From SIG587 sp045544035 (GTDB lineage Bacteria > Bacillota > Clostridia > Oscillospirales > Acutalibacteraceae): a stretch of DNA of 64,000 bases. Below, in pieces: positions 33,611-42,344 of this stretch. The position numbers and the translations under genes are program-made. Location: NCBI GenBank assembly GCA_045544035.1, contig JAZPYE010000007.1:56946-120945 (forward strand), written 5' to 3'. The notes under the pieces are model-generated. The model saw nothing but the letters and a program-made list of their open reading frames with translations. It ran no database searches and was not told the origin of the DNA. Within the stretch, counting starts at the first letter, position 1; every line of letters starts with the position of its first letter.

Positions 33611-34105
33611 TTACCATTTGTGGTTGTGCAACTGCCCCTTATTGAGCAACTCTGGGTAGCCCCACTGGCGAAGCACCTCATAAACCCCCACCGCCACCGA
33701 GTTTGAAAGGTTTAGGCTTCTGGCATCGTTAATCATAGGAATTCTTACACAGCGGTCACGGTTGCTGAGCAACAATTCCTCAGGCAAGCCTTTAGTTTCT
33801 TTGCCGAAAAAGAGGTATGCGTTATCGGGGTAGGAAACATCGGAATGGGTGTTTAGCGCCTTGGTTGTGAAAAAGAAAAATTCGCCCTTGTTTTTTGCAA
33901 AAAAGTCCTCTAAACTCTCATAATAAGTTATGTCTAGAAGATGCCAGTAATCCAGCCCTGCCCTTTTTAATTTCTTGTCATCAATGGTAAATCCCATGGG
34001 ACCAACCAGATGCAGCCTTGCCCCTGTTGCGGCGCAGGTTCGCGCCACATTTCCTGTGTTTTGGGGGATTTCGGGTTCAACCATTACAATATTAAGTGTT
34101 GCCAT
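33611..34105 (-). CDS. trmL: tRNA (cytidine/uridine-34 2'-O)-methyltransferase TrmL
   Basis: A 164-residue SPOUT-fold methyltransferase. The start MATLNIVMVEPEIPQNTGNV is typical of TrmL, followed by ARTCAATGARLHLVGPMGF. The knot region contains FGKETKGLP and RIPM...RSLNLSNSVAVGVYE. It methylates the wobble base of some leucine tRNAs. ATG 34105 has AAAGGAA upstream; a longer frame from 34234 adds AT-rich non-coding sequence. Confidence 0.93.
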   Translation of the reverse strand: MATLNIVMVEPEIPQNTGNVARTCAATGARLHLVGPMGFTIDDKKLKRAGLDYWHLLDITYYESLEDFFAKNKGEFFFFTTKALNTHSDVSYPDNAYLFFGKETKGLPEELLLSNRDRCVRIPMINDARSLNLSNSVAVGVYEVLRQWGYPELLNKGQLHNHKW

Positions 34106-34175
34106 AATTTTAGAATTCCTTTCAACTTTACAAATAACAAAATTTATGATAAAATATTTTTTGGTGATTTTAAAA

Positions 34176-34790
34176 ATGAAAATGAACGAAACCATCTTAA
34201 AATATACTTTAAAAAGCGAAGAAAAATATAACATTCGCTATGCCAAAAAGGATGGCGCTCTTTACGGCGGTTTTAGGGTGGCTTACCTTGTAAGCTACAT
34301 TTACGCCGCAGTTTTTGCTTTGATGGTGCTTTTGGGAATTTGGTTTAACGAGGAAATTTCTACAAACCTAAACACCGTTTACACCATTGGCGCATTTTTG
34401 GTGTTGGGACTTTTGGGCGCTGTTTTTAATGGCTTTAAAATTCCCCTGGGCACCGCCATTTGCAGCCTGCCTGTTAGTGTTTGGACTGTGATTTGTTTTG
34501 GAAAAATGCTAATAGACCCTGCAGGCATTTTAGGGTTTAACGGAAAATTTTATTGGGCGCATCTGCTGCCCATTTTAGTGGTGTTTGTAAGCGCCACAGC
34601 AATGCTCATAATTGACCTTCGGGCAAGGTATATGTTAAAGAAGGGTTATGAAAAAATTTCCAATCGGCTTTATGCTGAATATTCCGCCCACGCCGAAAAT
34701 TTAAGCGAGGAAGAATGGGAACAGTTTCTTAAGACCTACGACCCAAGACCGAGCAAAAAGAACAAGGAAAACAAAAAAACCGAGGAATAG
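34176..34790 (+). CDS. Hypothetical membrane protein with four helices
   Basis: A 204-residue protein beginning MKMNETILKYTLKSEEKYNI. About four hydrophobic helices follow (around LVSYIYAAVFALMVLLGIWF, TIGAFLVLGLLGAVF, GTAICSLPVSVWTVICF and LLPILVVFVSATAMLII). The soluble C-terminal tail is helical and charged (SEEEWEQFLKTYDP...). I do not recognise a family. It is divergent from trmL, 70 bp apart. ATG 34182 is also possible. Confidence 0.7.
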   Translation: MKMNETILKYTLKSEEKYNIRYAKKDGALYGGFRVAYLVSYIYAAVFALMVLLGIWFNEEISTNLNTVYTIGAFLVLGLLGAVFNGFKIPLGTAICSLPVSVWTVICFGKMLIDPAGILGFNGKFYWAHLLPILVVFVSATAMLIIDLRARYMLKKGYEKISNRLYAEYSAHAENLSEEEWEQFLKTYDPRPSKKNKENKKTEE

Positions 34791-34802
34791 CTTCCTCGGT
34801 TT
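34777..34802 (+). terminator. Terminator overlapping the stop of the membrane protein
   Basis: An 11-bp perfect stem (34777-34787 with 34792-34802) spans the TAG stop, followed by a T/A-rich tail. Confidence 0.7.
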
Positions 34803-34857
34803 ATATTATAAACTTTGGCGGTAAAATTGTAAATAATTTAAGGAAAAATTTATTTTC

Positions 34858-34886
34858 TTGACATATTTGTAAATTATATATATAAT
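34858..34886 (+). promoter_or_regulatory. Strong consensus promoter for greA-lysS
   Basis: A perfect TTGACA (34858-34863), 17-bp spacer and perfect TATAAT (34881-34886). A small leader hairpin (ACGGAA-GGG-TTCCGT at 34930-34944) followed by an AT-rich tract lies between it and greA. Confidence 0.85.
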
Positions 34887-34973
34887 ATTGAAATATGACT
34901 GTGTATATTGCACGGCAGTTCGATTGGTCACGGAAGGGTTCCGTTATTATAATTTTTAAGGAGTTCATTCACA

Positions 34974-35447
34974 ATGGCTAAGGTAATCAAACTCACTCCC
35001 GATGGTCTTAAAAAGGTTCAGGAGGAGCTGGAAAACTTAAAAACAGTCGGTAGAGCCGAAATTGCCGAAAGAATTAAAATCGCCAGAGGTTATGGCGACC
35101 TTTCGGAAAACAGCGAATACGATGAGGCAAAAAACGAGCAGGCTAAAATTGAAGCCCGCATTGTTGACCTTGAGGTTATTCTCAATAACTATGAGCTTAT
35201 TTCCGATTCCAAAGGCAGACCTAAATCGGTTCAGATTGGCTCAAAGGTTAAGGTTTTAGATATTGAATTTGAAGAGGAAATGGAATTCAAGGTTGTTGGC
35301 TCCTCTGAAGCTGACCCTGATAACGGCTTTATTTCCGATGAATCCCCCGTTGGTAAGGCGCTCATTGGTGCAAAGGTTGGAGATAAGGTTACCGTTGAAG
35401 TGAATTCAAATGAATTCGTTTACGAGGTTCTTTCCATTTCTAAATAA
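34974..35447 (+). CDS. greA: Transcription elongation factor GreA
   Basis: A 157-residue factor that stimulates transcript cleavage by backtracked RNA polymerase. The N-terminal coiled coil carries the acidic tip GYGDLSENSEYDEAKNEQ, and the C-terminal FKBP-like globular domain ends VEVNSNEFVYEVLSISK. The length is standard. AAGGAG precedes the ATG. lysS follows after 41 bp, so the two share the consensus promoter; this pairing is frequent in clostridia. Confidence 0.96.
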   Translation: MAKVIKLTPDGLKKVQEELENLKTVGRAEIAERIKIARGYGDLSENSEYDEAKNEQAKIEARIVDLEVILNNYELISDSKGRPKSVQIGSKVKVLDIEFEEEMEFKVVGSSEADPDNGFISDESPVGKALIGAKVGDKVTVEVNSNEFVYEVLSISK

Positions 35448-35488
35448 AAAATTTTTCTTAAAAAACAGCGCGAAGGATGTGAAGAAAA

Positions 35489-36988
35489 ATGTCAGAAAAC
35501 AACAATGTTAATGCTGAGGTTAATGTAAACGAGCTAATAAAGGTGCGCCGCGATAAACTTAGCCTATTAAAAGAGGCAGGCAATGACCCCTTTGTTATCA
35601 CAAAGTTTGATTTTGATGCAAAGGCTCTTGATATTAAAGAGAACTTTGAGGAATACGAGGGCAAAACCGTTAAAATCGCAGGCCGCATTATGAGCCGCCG
35701 CATTATGGGCAAGGCAAGCTTTTGTAATATTCAGGATACCTCTGCTAATATTCAAAGCTATGTTCGCCGCGACGACGTTGGCGAGGAGCCTTATGCTCAG
35801 TTTAAAAAGATGGACATTGGCGACATTGTAGGTCTTGAGGGCTTTGTGTTTAAAACCCAGACAGGGGAAATTTCTATTCACGCACAAAGCATTAAATTGC
35901 TTTCAAAATCCCTTTTGCCCCTGCCCGAAAAGTTTCACGGCTTAAAAGATACCGACCTTCGTTATCGCCAGCGCTATGTTGACCTTATTGTTAATCCTGA
36001 GGTTAAGCGCAACTTTGTTATCCGTTCAAAGTTTATAAAATTTATGCGTGAATACCTTGATAATATGGATTATATCGAGGTTGAAACCCCTGTACTTAAC
36101 ACTATTGCAGGCGGTGCAACAGCAAGGCCTTTTATCACACATCATAATACTTTAGACCTCGATATGTATATGAGAATTGCCACCGAGCTTCCCTTAAAGC
36201 GCCTTATTGTTGGCGGAATGGACAGGGTTTATGAAATCGGTCGCATTTTCAGAAACGAGGGTATGGACCCCAAGCACAACCCCGAGTTTACTTCCATTGA
36301 GTTATATCAGGCCTATGCCGATTTCCACGATATGATGGACATTGCCGAAGGCATTATTTCAGGCGCCGCAAAGGAAATTTTAGGCACCTATGAAATGGAG
36401 TGGATGGGTGAAAAAATTGACCTCACCCCCGGCTGGCGCAGGCTCACAATGGTTGATGCCGTTAAGGAATATGTTGGCATTGATTTCGGCGCCATAACCG
36501 ATGATGCCGAGGCAGTTGCCGCCGCAAAGGCAGTCGGCGTGGAGCTTGCCGACACAGCAGATAAAACCTGGGGCAACGCTCTTTATGCCTGCTTTGACCA
36601 GAGGGTTGAAGAAAAACTTATTCAGCCTACATTTATAACAATGTATCCCGTTGAGGTTTCCCCCTTAACAAAGGCATCGCCTTTAGACCCAAGACTCACC
36701 GAGCGTTTTGAACTTTTTGTTTGCCACAGCGAGCTTGCAAATGCCTACAGTGAGCTTAACGACCCCGATGTTCAGCGTGAGCGCTTTGAAAAGCAGCTTG
36801 AACTCAGGGACCGTGGTGATGATGAGGCCGAAATGCTGGATGAGGATTTCTTAACTGCGCTTCAATACGGTATGCCCCCCACAGGTGGTATGGGAATCGG
36901 TGTTGACAGAACGGTTATGCTGCTGACAAATTCCGACACCATTAGGGAAGTAATCCTGTTCCCCACAATGAAACCCGAAAGCAAATAA
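35489..36988 (+). CDS. lysS: Lysyl-tRNA synthetase, class II
   Basis: A 499-residue class II synthetase. The N-terminal OB-fold anticodon domain (VKIAGRIMSRRIMGKASFC) precedes the catalytic core. Motif 2 is FRNEGMDPKHNPEFTSIELY and motif 3 is GGMGIGVDRTVMLL, with TREVILFP-like ending DTIREVILFPTMKPESK. No extra domains. A terminator follows within 10 bp. Confidence 0.97.
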   Translation: MSENNNVNAEVNVNELIKVRRDKLSLLKEAGNDPFVITKFDFDAKALDIKENFEEYEGKTVKIAGRIMSRRIMGKASFCNIQDTSANIQSYVRRDDVGEEPYAQFKKMDIGDIVGLEGFVFKTQTGEISIHAQSIKLLSKSLLPLPEKFHGLKDTDLRYRQRYVDLIVNPEVKRNFVIRSKFIKFMREYLDNMDYIEVETPVLNTIAGGATARPFITHHNTLDLDMYMRIATELPLKRLIVGGMDRVYEIGRIFRNEGMDPKHNPEFTSIELYQAYADFHDMMDIAEGIISGAAKEILGTYEMEWMGEKIDLTPGWRRLTMVDAVKEYVGIDFGAITDDAEAVAAAKAVGVELADTADKTWGNALYACFDQRVEEKLIQPTFITMYPVEVSPLTKASPLDPRLTERFELFVCHSELANAYSELNDPDVQRERFEKQLELRDRGDDEAEMLDEDFLTALQYGMPPTGGMGIGVDRTVMLLTNSDTIREVILFPTMKPESK

Positions 36989-36993
36989 AAATT

Positions 36994-37023
36994 AAACGCC
37001 ACCGAATTGCGGTGGCGTTTTTT
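36994..37023 (+). terminator. lysS terminator
   Basis: AACGCCACCG and CGGTGGCGTT form a stem around AATTG, followed by six or seven T residues. Confidence 0.88.
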
Positions 37024-37043
37024 ATGTTTTGAATTATCGTTGC

Positions 37044-37062
37044 GGGAGGGGCGACCCCTCCC
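37044..37062. repeat. GGGAGGGG-CGA-CCCCTCCC hairpin
   Basis: An 8-bp perfect GC-rich stem with a 3-base loop, followed by CTACAAAA as in the other GTAGGGGCG-type repeats of the window. It is probably a degraded member of that dispersed family. Confidence 0.65.
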
Positions 37063-37192
37063 CTACAAAAGGACAATATATACTCCTTGTTTTATTTGCG
37101 GGTGGTTTTTACGATAGATTTGCGAATATTTATTGAGTGGTGCAGACAGAATGGAAGAAAGGGAAACAAAACACAAAAAGCGGTTATTATCC

Positions 37193-37220
37193 TTGCAAAT
37201 TTTAAAATCTTATATATAAT
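37193..37220 (+). promoter_or_regulatory. Predicted promoter for the lipoprotein gene at 37278
   Basis: TTGCAA (37193-37198), 16 bp, then TATAAT (37215-37220), 57 bp before the ATG. The rest of the 37063-37192 gap shows nothing I recognise. Confidence 0.55.
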
Positions 37221-37277
37221 AAAAAGTAAAGTAGGATTTTTCCTCATATCTTTTTTAGAAAAGGAAGGTCAAAAATT

Positions 37278-38246
37278 ATGAAACGAATATTTGTGTTACT
37301 GTTCGCGGTTGTTATGGTGATTTCACTTGGTGCCTGTAACAAAGATAATACCGCAAGTGATACCGATACAAGTAGTGATACAACTATAATAGAAACCAGC
37401 AGCGAAGCAACAGTCGAGAGCGAGCCCACCGAAAGCACGGTAACGAATAGCAGTTCTGAATCTTCAATACCCACTAATAGTTCAAGCGAGCCTACCGAAA
37501 GCAGTAAACCCGCAACATCAAGCACACCGAGTGCCTCCACACCTAGTGAAACAAAGTGCAATCACAAGATAAAATATACCTTTGATAATATTCCAAACAC
37601 CTGGAGCCATTCCGGAGAGTGCACACTTTGTAAAGAGAAGTTTGACAAAAAAGTTGCCTGTGCAGATAAAAACAAAGACAATAAATGTGATGACTGTTCT
37701 GCAAAGATGGATTTTGGAACAGCATATCAAAATGCTAATTTTATAATCAGTTGGAGGAGTTTAAATTACTCTAACACACGATATGATGAAAATCCGGTTT
37801 TAACGGCAGAGACCGTATTTATGGAAACACGGTATAAAACAAAAGAAGCGGATGTTAAATTTAATTATTTCGGTGAAACATATTATTATTCTGCTGCTGA
37901 ATTTGAAAAAACCGCAAAATCTTTATTCAATATTGACGATGCTAAAATCGCCGAAATGAGATTATTGCAACAAGAACGAATAAACGATGATGAAACAAGA
38001 GAGACCGTCACCGTTTATGACAGTGCAACCAAAACATACAGTTATATGCAAGGCAATTTTGGCGGTGGAGCAGGACCTGATTATCTTGGATACAAGAAAA
38101 TCAGCGATACGGAATATGCCGTTTACATAAACGATACCAGTTACGATTATGTTAAGGTTATCAACTGCACCTATACCGATACCGTAAAAATCAGCGGTAT
38201 TTATGCTATAAGTTCAGCGCCCACAGGCCTTACAAAGTTTAAATAA
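37278..38246 (+). CDS. Lipoprotein with Ser/Thr-rich linker and Cys motifs
   Basis: A 322-residue putative lipoprotein: signal peptide with lipobox SLGAC (Cys near residue 20), a low-complexity Ser/Thr/Glu linker to about residue 92, then paired cysteines CNH, CTLC, CADK and CDDC between about 94 and 145, perhaps a metal-binding or disulfide module. The C-terminal 170 residues are beta-rich and unrecognised. Similar CxxC surface modules occur in the giant protein at 46128. GGAAGG lies upstream of the ATG. It is flanked by its own promoter and terminator. Confidence 0.7.
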   Translation: MKRIFVLLFAVVMVISLGACNKDNTASDTDTSSDTTIIETSSEATVESEPTESTVTNSSSESSIPTNSSSEPTESSKPATSSTPSASTPSETKCNHKIKYTFDNIPNTWSHSGECTLCKEKFDKKVACADKNKDNKCDDCSAKMDFGTAYQNANFIISWRSLNYSNTRYDENPVLTAETVFMETRYKTKEADVKFNYFGETYYYSAAEFEKTAKSLFNIDDAKIAEMRLLQQERINDDETRETVTVYDSATKTYSYMQGNFGGGAGPDYLGYKKISDTEYAVYINDTSYDYVKVINCTYTDTVKISGIYAISSAPTGLTKFK

Positions 38247-38251
38247 AAAAA

Positions 38252-38288
38252 ATCCGACCGCTTTTAAAAACGGTCGGATAATTTTTTT
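38252..38288. terminator. Bidirectional terminator
   Basis: ATCCGACCG pairs with CGGTCGGAT around a 10-base loop, flanked by A and T runs on the two sides. It serves the lipoprotein gene and the convergent glyS. Confidence 0.88.
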
Positions 38289-38293
38289 AATAA

Positions 38294-39685
38294 TTAGAAT
38301 TCAAGCTTTTCCTCAATGTATTTTTTAAGGTCTGCAATGGGCAGTCTTACCTGCTCCATTGTGTCGCGGTCACGAACGGTTACACAGCCATCGGTTTCGC
38401 TTTCGAAATCGTAGGTAATGCAGAATGGTGTGCCGATTTCATCCTCACGGCGGTAACGCTTACCGATGGAGCCGGCATCATCATAATCTACCATAAAGTA
38501 TTTTGAAAGTTCAGCGTAAACCTTGCCGGCGCCCTCGTTCAATTTCTTTGAAAGGGGCAAAACTGCTGCCTTAAATGGAGCAAGTGCGGGGTGGAGGCGA
38601 AGCACAACACGGGTATCGCCCTTTTCATCGGTTTCCTCATCATAAGCGTTGCAAAGGAATGCCAGCAGCACACGGTCAGCGCCTAGAGAGGGCTCGATAA
38701 CATAGGGAACATACTTTTCATTTGTTTCGGGGTCAAAATATTCCATACCCTCGCCCGAATGGTTAGCGTGCTGGGTTAAATCATAGTCGGTGCGGTCGGC
38801 AACGCCCCATAATTCACCCCAGCCGAAGGGGAATAAGAACTCAAAGTCGGTTGTTGCTTTTGAATAGAAGCAAAGCTCATCCTTATCGTGGTCGCGAAGT
38901 CTAAGGCTTTCCTCATCCATACCGAGATTTAAGAGCCAATCGCGGCAGTAACCGCGCCAGAACTCGAACCATTCAAGGTCGGTGCCGGGTTTGCAGAAGA
39001 ATTCAAGCTCCATCTGCTCAAACTCGCGGGTACGGAAGATAAAGTTACCGGGGGTGATTTCGTTTCTGAAGGATTTGCCGATTTGTGCCACACCAAAGGG
39101 AACCTTTTTGCGGGTTGTTCTGGCAATGTTTTTAAAGTTTACGAAAATACCCTGTGCTGTTTCGGGGCGGAGATACAGTGTAGAGGTGCTGTCCTCGGTA
39201 ACGCCCTGGAAGGTTTTGAACATAAGGTTAAACTTTCTAATATCGGTGAAATCGTGTGAGCCGCAGTCGGGGCAGGCAATGCCGTGGTCCTTAATATACT
39301 GTGCCATTTCGGCATCGCTCATAGCGGCAGGGTTATCGGAAAGGCCGTTTGCGGCAACATAGTCCTCAATAAGCTTATCGGCTCTGTGCCTTGTTTTGCA
39401 GTTTTTGCAGTCCATAAGCGGGTCAGAAAAGCCGCCTAAATGACCCGAAGCCACCCAGGTTTCGGGGTTCATAATAATAGCGCTGTCAAGACCCACATTA
39501 TAAGGGCATTCCTGAACAAACTTTTTCCACCAAGCCTTTTTAACATTGTTTTTAAGCTCAACACCCAAGGGGCCGTAGTCCCAGCTGTTTGCAAGGCCGC
39601 CGTAGATTTCACTGCCTGCATAAACAAAACCTCTGCCCTTAGCCAGAGTAACAATCGTTTCCATACTCTTTTCGCTGTTTTTCAA
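38294..39685 (-). CDS. glyS: Glycyl-tRNA synthetase, single-chain (alpha2) type
   Basis: A 463-residue class II synthetase. It begins KNSEKSMETIVTLAKGRGFV and contains GSEIYGGLANSWDYGP, the CxxC pair DCKNC...CPDCG in the insertion, motif 2 FRNEITPGNFIFRTREFEQME, and the C-terminal anticodon-binding domain (DEIGTPFCITYDFESE). I take the TTG at 39685 as start because AAGGAGAG lies 9 nt upstream; the longer frame to 39790 runs through promoter DNA. This is the Gram-positive/archaeal type, not the GlyQ/GlyS tetramer. Confidence 0.95.
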   Translation of the reverse strand: MKNSEKSMETIVTLAKGRGFVYAGSEIYGGLANSWDYGPLGVELKNNVKKAWWKKFVQECPYNVGLDSAIIMNPETWVASGHLGGFSDPLMDCKNCKTRHRADKLIEDYVAANGLSDNPAAMSDAEMAQYIKDHGIACPDCGSHDFTDIRKFNLMFKTFQGVTEDSTSTLYLRPETAQGIFVNFKNIARTTRKKVPFGVAQIGKSFRNEITPGNFIFRTREFEQMELEFFCKPGTDLEWFEFWRGYCRDWLLNLGMDEESLRLRDHDKDELCFYSKATTDFEFLFPFGWGELWGVADRTDYDLTQHANHSGEGMEYFDPETNEKYVPYVIEPSLGADRVLLAFLCNAYDEETDEKGDTRVVLRLHPALAPFKAAVLPLSKKLNEGAGKVYAELSKYFMVDYDDAGSIGKRYRREDEIGTPFCITYDFESETDGCVTVRDRDTMEQVRLPIADLKKYIEEKLEF

Positions 39686-39725
39686 TGTGTTTCTCTCCTT
39701 ATAGGAATTGTTAATATAATAATAT

Positions 39726-39754
39726 ATGATACTAAAAATAGAATTTTTTGTCAA
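39726..39754 (-). promoter_or_regulatory. Predicted glyS promoter
   Basis: On the minus strand TTGACA (39754-39749), 17 bp, then TATCAT (39731-39726). The leader is too short for a T-box. Confidence 0.65.
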
Positions 39755-39789
39755 CACCCACCTTTCTCTTTTTCCGCCCAAATAAAACA

Positions 39790-39818
39790 TTGAAAAAGGG
39801 AGAAATTTGTTGTATTAT
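39790..39818 (+). promoter_or_regulatory. Predicted promoter for the acyltransferase-like gene
   Basis: TTGAAA (39790-39795), 17 bp, TATTAT (39813-39818), 30 bp before ATG 39849. Confidence 0.6.
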
Positions 39819-39848
39819 GTATGTATAAACTTTTAAGGTGGTTATTTT

Positions 39849-40688
39849 ATGAGAAGAGCTGACGGCAAAAGACTAAGGGATACCGACCCCATGTACACAG
39901 TTGCGCCATTTATTATGGACAAGCGTTATGATGCAATGAATATGATTACCATTGATATCCCGCTTGAACCCATGCAAAAATACATAAACGCAAAGCGTAA
40001 AGAGGGACACAACTTTTCCCACATGGCCCTTATCCTTGCGGCTTATTTAAGGACTGCGGCCGAATACCCTCAGCTTAACCGTTTTATAATGAACAAGCGA
40101 ATTTACGCCCGCACCGAGTTCCCCGTTGGAATGGTTGTGCTAAAATCGGGTCAAACCGACAACGGCACCATGACAAAAATGTATTTTGAGTTTGAGGACA
40201 CCCTTTTTGATGTCAACAACAAAATAAACCAGTTTGTTGAGGAAAACCGCCAAACCCCCGATGCCAACCCAACCGAAAAGCTCATTAAGGTGCTGCTTAA
40301 CATTCCGGGGCTACTCCCTGTTGGCGTTGCCCTTTTTAAATGGATGGACCGCCATGGCCTGCTGCCGAAATCAATTATCAAGGCAAGCCCTTTCCACGCA
40401 AGCCTTGTAATTTCAAACCTTGCCAGCATTCGCACCAACCACATTTACCACCACTGCTATGAATTCGGCACAACAAGCGTGTTCTTTGCAATGGGTAATT
40501 CAAGGGAAGTGCCAAAGCGCAAGGGAAAAGAAATCCATTTTGAAAAATGTATGCCCATAGGTGTTGTTATGGATGAAAGAATTTGTTCGGGAAGCTATTT
40601 TGCAATTGCCTTCCGCCGCTTTAAATCCTACCTTGCCGACCCCTCAAAGCTGGAAACTCCCCCCACCGTTATAAATAAGGAATTTTAA
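39849..40688 (+). CDS. 2-oxoacid dehydrogenase acyltransferase-like (CAT-fold) protein, catalytic His not seen
   Basis: A 279-residue stand-alone protein with the chloramphenicol-acetyltransferase/E2 catalytic fold: FIMDKRYDAMNMITIDIPLE at the front and VISNLASI plus ATGNSREVP-like MGNSREVPKRKGKEI near the end. There is no lipoyl or E1/E3-binding domain. The family's catalytic HxxxDG near the C-terminus reads VVMDERICSGSYFA, with no His at the expected place. It may bind an acyl ligand, act by another mechanism, or be non-catalytic. It stands alone with its own promoter, upstream of fba. Confidence 0.7.
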   Translation: MRRADGKRLRDTDPMYTVAPFIMDKRYDAMNMITIDIPLEPMQKYINAKRKEGHNFSHMALILAAYLRTAAEYPQLNRFIMNKRIYARTEFPVGMVVLKSGQTDNGTMTKMYFEFEDTLFDVNNKINQFVEENRQTPDANPTEKLIKVLLNIPGLLPVGVALFKWMDRHGLLPKSIIKASPFHASLVISNLASIRTNHIYHHCYEFGTTSVFFAMGNSREVPKRKGKEIHFEKCMPIGVVMDERICSGSYFAIAFRRFKSYLADPSKLETPPTVINKEF

Positions 40689-40699
40689 GCGAATTGCCC

Positions 40700-40728
40700 T
40701 TGATTTCAGGGGTGCATTGGTATATAAT
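40700..40728 (+). promoter_or_regulatory. Predicted fba promoter
   Basis: TTGATT (40700-40705), 17 bp, perfect TATAAT (40723-40728), 39 bp before fba. Confidence 0.7.
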
Positions 40729-40767
40729 AGGTATTGTAAATAAAAATTTTTTTGGAGGCAAAAAATT

Positions 40768-41631
40768 ATGTTAGTTTCTGCAAAAGAAATGCTATCGAAA
40801 GCAAAAGCAGGCAAGTATGCCGTTGGTCAGTTCAACATTAACAACCTTGAATGGACCAAAGCAATTTTAAACACCGCTCAGGAGCTTAATTCCCCTGTTA
40901 TCCTCGGCGTATCTGAGGGCGCAGGTAAATATATGTGCGGCTACAAAACCGTTGTAGGAATGGTTAAGGGTATGATTGAGGAACTGGGCATCACCGTTCC
41001 CGTTGCTCTCCACCTTGACCACGGCAGCTACGAAGGCGCAAAGGCTTGCATTGAGGCAGGCTTCTCCTCCGTTATGTTTGATGGCTCACACTATCCCATT
41101 GAGGAAAACATTGCCAAAACAAAGGAACTCGTTGCTATTTGTGATGAGCTCGGTCTTTCATTAGAGGCTGAGGTTGGCGCTATCGGCGGCGAGGAAGATG
41201 GCGTTATTGGTAACGGCGAGGTTGCCGACCCCAAAGAATGCAAAATGATTGCCGATTTAGGCGTTACAATGCTTGCTGCAGGTATTGGTAATATCCACGG
41301 TAAGTACCCCGAAAATTGGGCAGGTCTTTCCTTTGATACTCTCGATGCCATTCAGCAATTAACAGGAACAATGCCTTTAGTTCTCCACGGCGGCACAGGT
41401 ATCCCTGCTGAGATGATTCAAAAGGCAATTTCTCTTGGCGTTTCCAAAATTAACGTTAACACCGAGTGCCAGCTTGCTTTCGCTGCTGCAACCAGAGAGT
41501 ATGTTGAGGCAGGTAAGGATTTAAGCGGCAAGGGCTTTGACCCAAGAAAGCTTCTCACCCCCGGATACGAAGCAATTAAAGCCACCGTTAAAGAAAAGAT
41601 GGAACTTTTCGGCTCTGTTGGCAAGGCTTAA
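40768..41631 (+). CDS. fba: Fructose-bisphosphate aldolase, class II
   Basis: A 287-residue zinc aldolase of glycolysis and gluconeogenesis. Visible are GQFNINNLEW, the zinc-binding HLDHGSYEGAKACIEAGF, DGSHYPIEENI, the Glu-rich EAEVGAIGGEEDG, zinc His in GIGNIHGKYPE, and the phosphate-binding LVLHGGTGIP. GGAGG precedes ATG 40768. Single-gene transcript with promoter and terminator. Confidence 0.97.
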   Translation: MLVSAKEMLSKAKAGKYAVGQFNINNLEWTKAILNTAQELNSPVILGVSEGAGKYMCGYKTVVGMVKGMIEELGITVPVALHLDHGSYEGAKACIEAGFSSVMFDGSHYPIEENIAKTKELVAICDELGLSLEAEVGAIGGEEDGVIGNGEVADPKECKMIADLGVTMLAAGIGNIHGKYPENWAGLSFDTLDAIQQLTGTMPLVLHGGTGIPAEMIQKAISLGVSKINVNTECQLAFAAATREYVEAGKDLSGKGFDPRKLLTPGYEAIKATVKEKMELFGSVGKA

Positions 41632-41650
41632 ACCAAATTTTAAAAAAATT

Positions 41651-41681
41651 AAAAGAGTGTGGGAAACCACACTCTTTTTTT
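41651..41681. terminator. Bidirectional terminator between fba and the FucU-like gene
   Basis: AAAAGAGTGTGG, loop GAAA, CCACACTCTTTT, then further T residues; A-rich on the other flank. Confidence 0.88.
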
Positions 41682-41696
41682 GTTGACAAAAGAAAA

Positions 41697-42107
41697 TTAA
41701 ATAACGCCTTTTTTAAGCAAAATGTTGGCATAAAGTGCGCTTTCTCCTGTGGCGATAACAGCGTATGCTTTTTTTGCTCTTTCGTAAAATTCAAATCTGT
41801 CGATGTTTTCAAACTCGGCATCGGAATGGTTTTTGACAACAGCTTTATATTCATCCCAAATGGGCGTTTCCACCTTGTCGCCATCCATAACCTTCATAAG
41901 AAACAAAGGCTGTGCATAGGTGTCAAGGGGCATCAGTTCTAAAACAGCCTCCAAAACCTCGGTTGCGCCGTTACCGGTCATATATACAACACGCTGGCCT
42001 ATGGCCGGGAAATTACCGTCAGCAATAACAAGTTCATCGCCGTGGCCCATTTCGCAAAGTATCTTTAATAACTCGGGGGGTATAATTTTAGGTACATTTT
42101 TTAACAT
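41697..42107 (-). CDS. RbsD/FucU-family sugar mutarotase
   Basis: A 136-residue protein of the RbsD/FucU fold, which interconverts sugar anomers. MGHGDELVIADGNFPA holds the conserved His and Asp, and YANILLKKGVI closes the protein. The longer FucU-type length and YKAVVKNH...FEFYERAKKAYAVIATGE favour the L-fucose mutarotase branch. No fucose or ribose pathway genes are close, so the substrate is uncertain. ATG 42107 has GGAG 8 nt upstream. A 14-bp palindrome ATACTATATAGTAT overlaps the likely promoter. Confidence 0.87.
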   Translation of the reverse strand: MLKNVPKIIPPELLKILCEMGHGDELVIADGNFPAIGQRVVYMTGNGATEVLEAVLELMPLDTYAQPLFLMKVMDGDKVETPIWDEYKAVVKNHSDAEFENIDRFEFYERAKKAYAVIATGESALYANILLKKGVI

Positions 42108-42304
42108 AAACACAACTCCTTTTTGTAAAATAATTATACTATATAGTATTGTGCTTTAAATACAAAATTATAATAAAAGACTAACTATTAAATGTCAAGA
42201 CCCAATTTCAGGTGATGCACAAAATGGCACTGCCGCAAAAACAGCGTTAAAAGAATTTCATCACTTTTGTTATGCTTTATTGGGTTAAGGCTTTAACACA
42301 AACT
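42108..42304. other. Intergenic stretch before the tRNA region
   Basis: It contains the promoter region of the FucU-like gene (a TATAAT on the minus strand near 42135). From 42180 it is non-coding sequence with no recognisable gene or RNA. Confidence 0.4.
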
Positions 42305-42344
42305 AAAAAGGAAGCACTGACTAAAAGGTCAGTGCTTCCTTTTT
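42305..42344. terminator. Strong hairpin with A/T runs, bidirectional terminator
   Basis: AAAAAGGAAGCACTGAC pairs with GTCAGTGCTTCCTTTTT around TAAAAG. It is followed directly by TTTTGGCAGGGGC, a 13-bp copy of the end of tRNA-Trp. No gene obviously needs it, suggesting decayed DNA. Confidence 0.7.

Noticed and set aside
33975..34175. N-terminal extension of the membrane protein at 34176
   Set aside because: The added part overlaps trmL and its promoter region, and begins at a TTG with no ribosome site.
34930..34944. The greA leader hairpin as a transcription attenuator
   Set aside because: The stem is only six base pairs and the following tract is A/T mixed rather than a T run, so termination is doubtful.
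39686..39790. A 35-residue N-terminal extension of glycyl-tRNA synthetase
   Set aside because: It is encoded by the promoter region; a good ribosome site points to the TTG at 39685.
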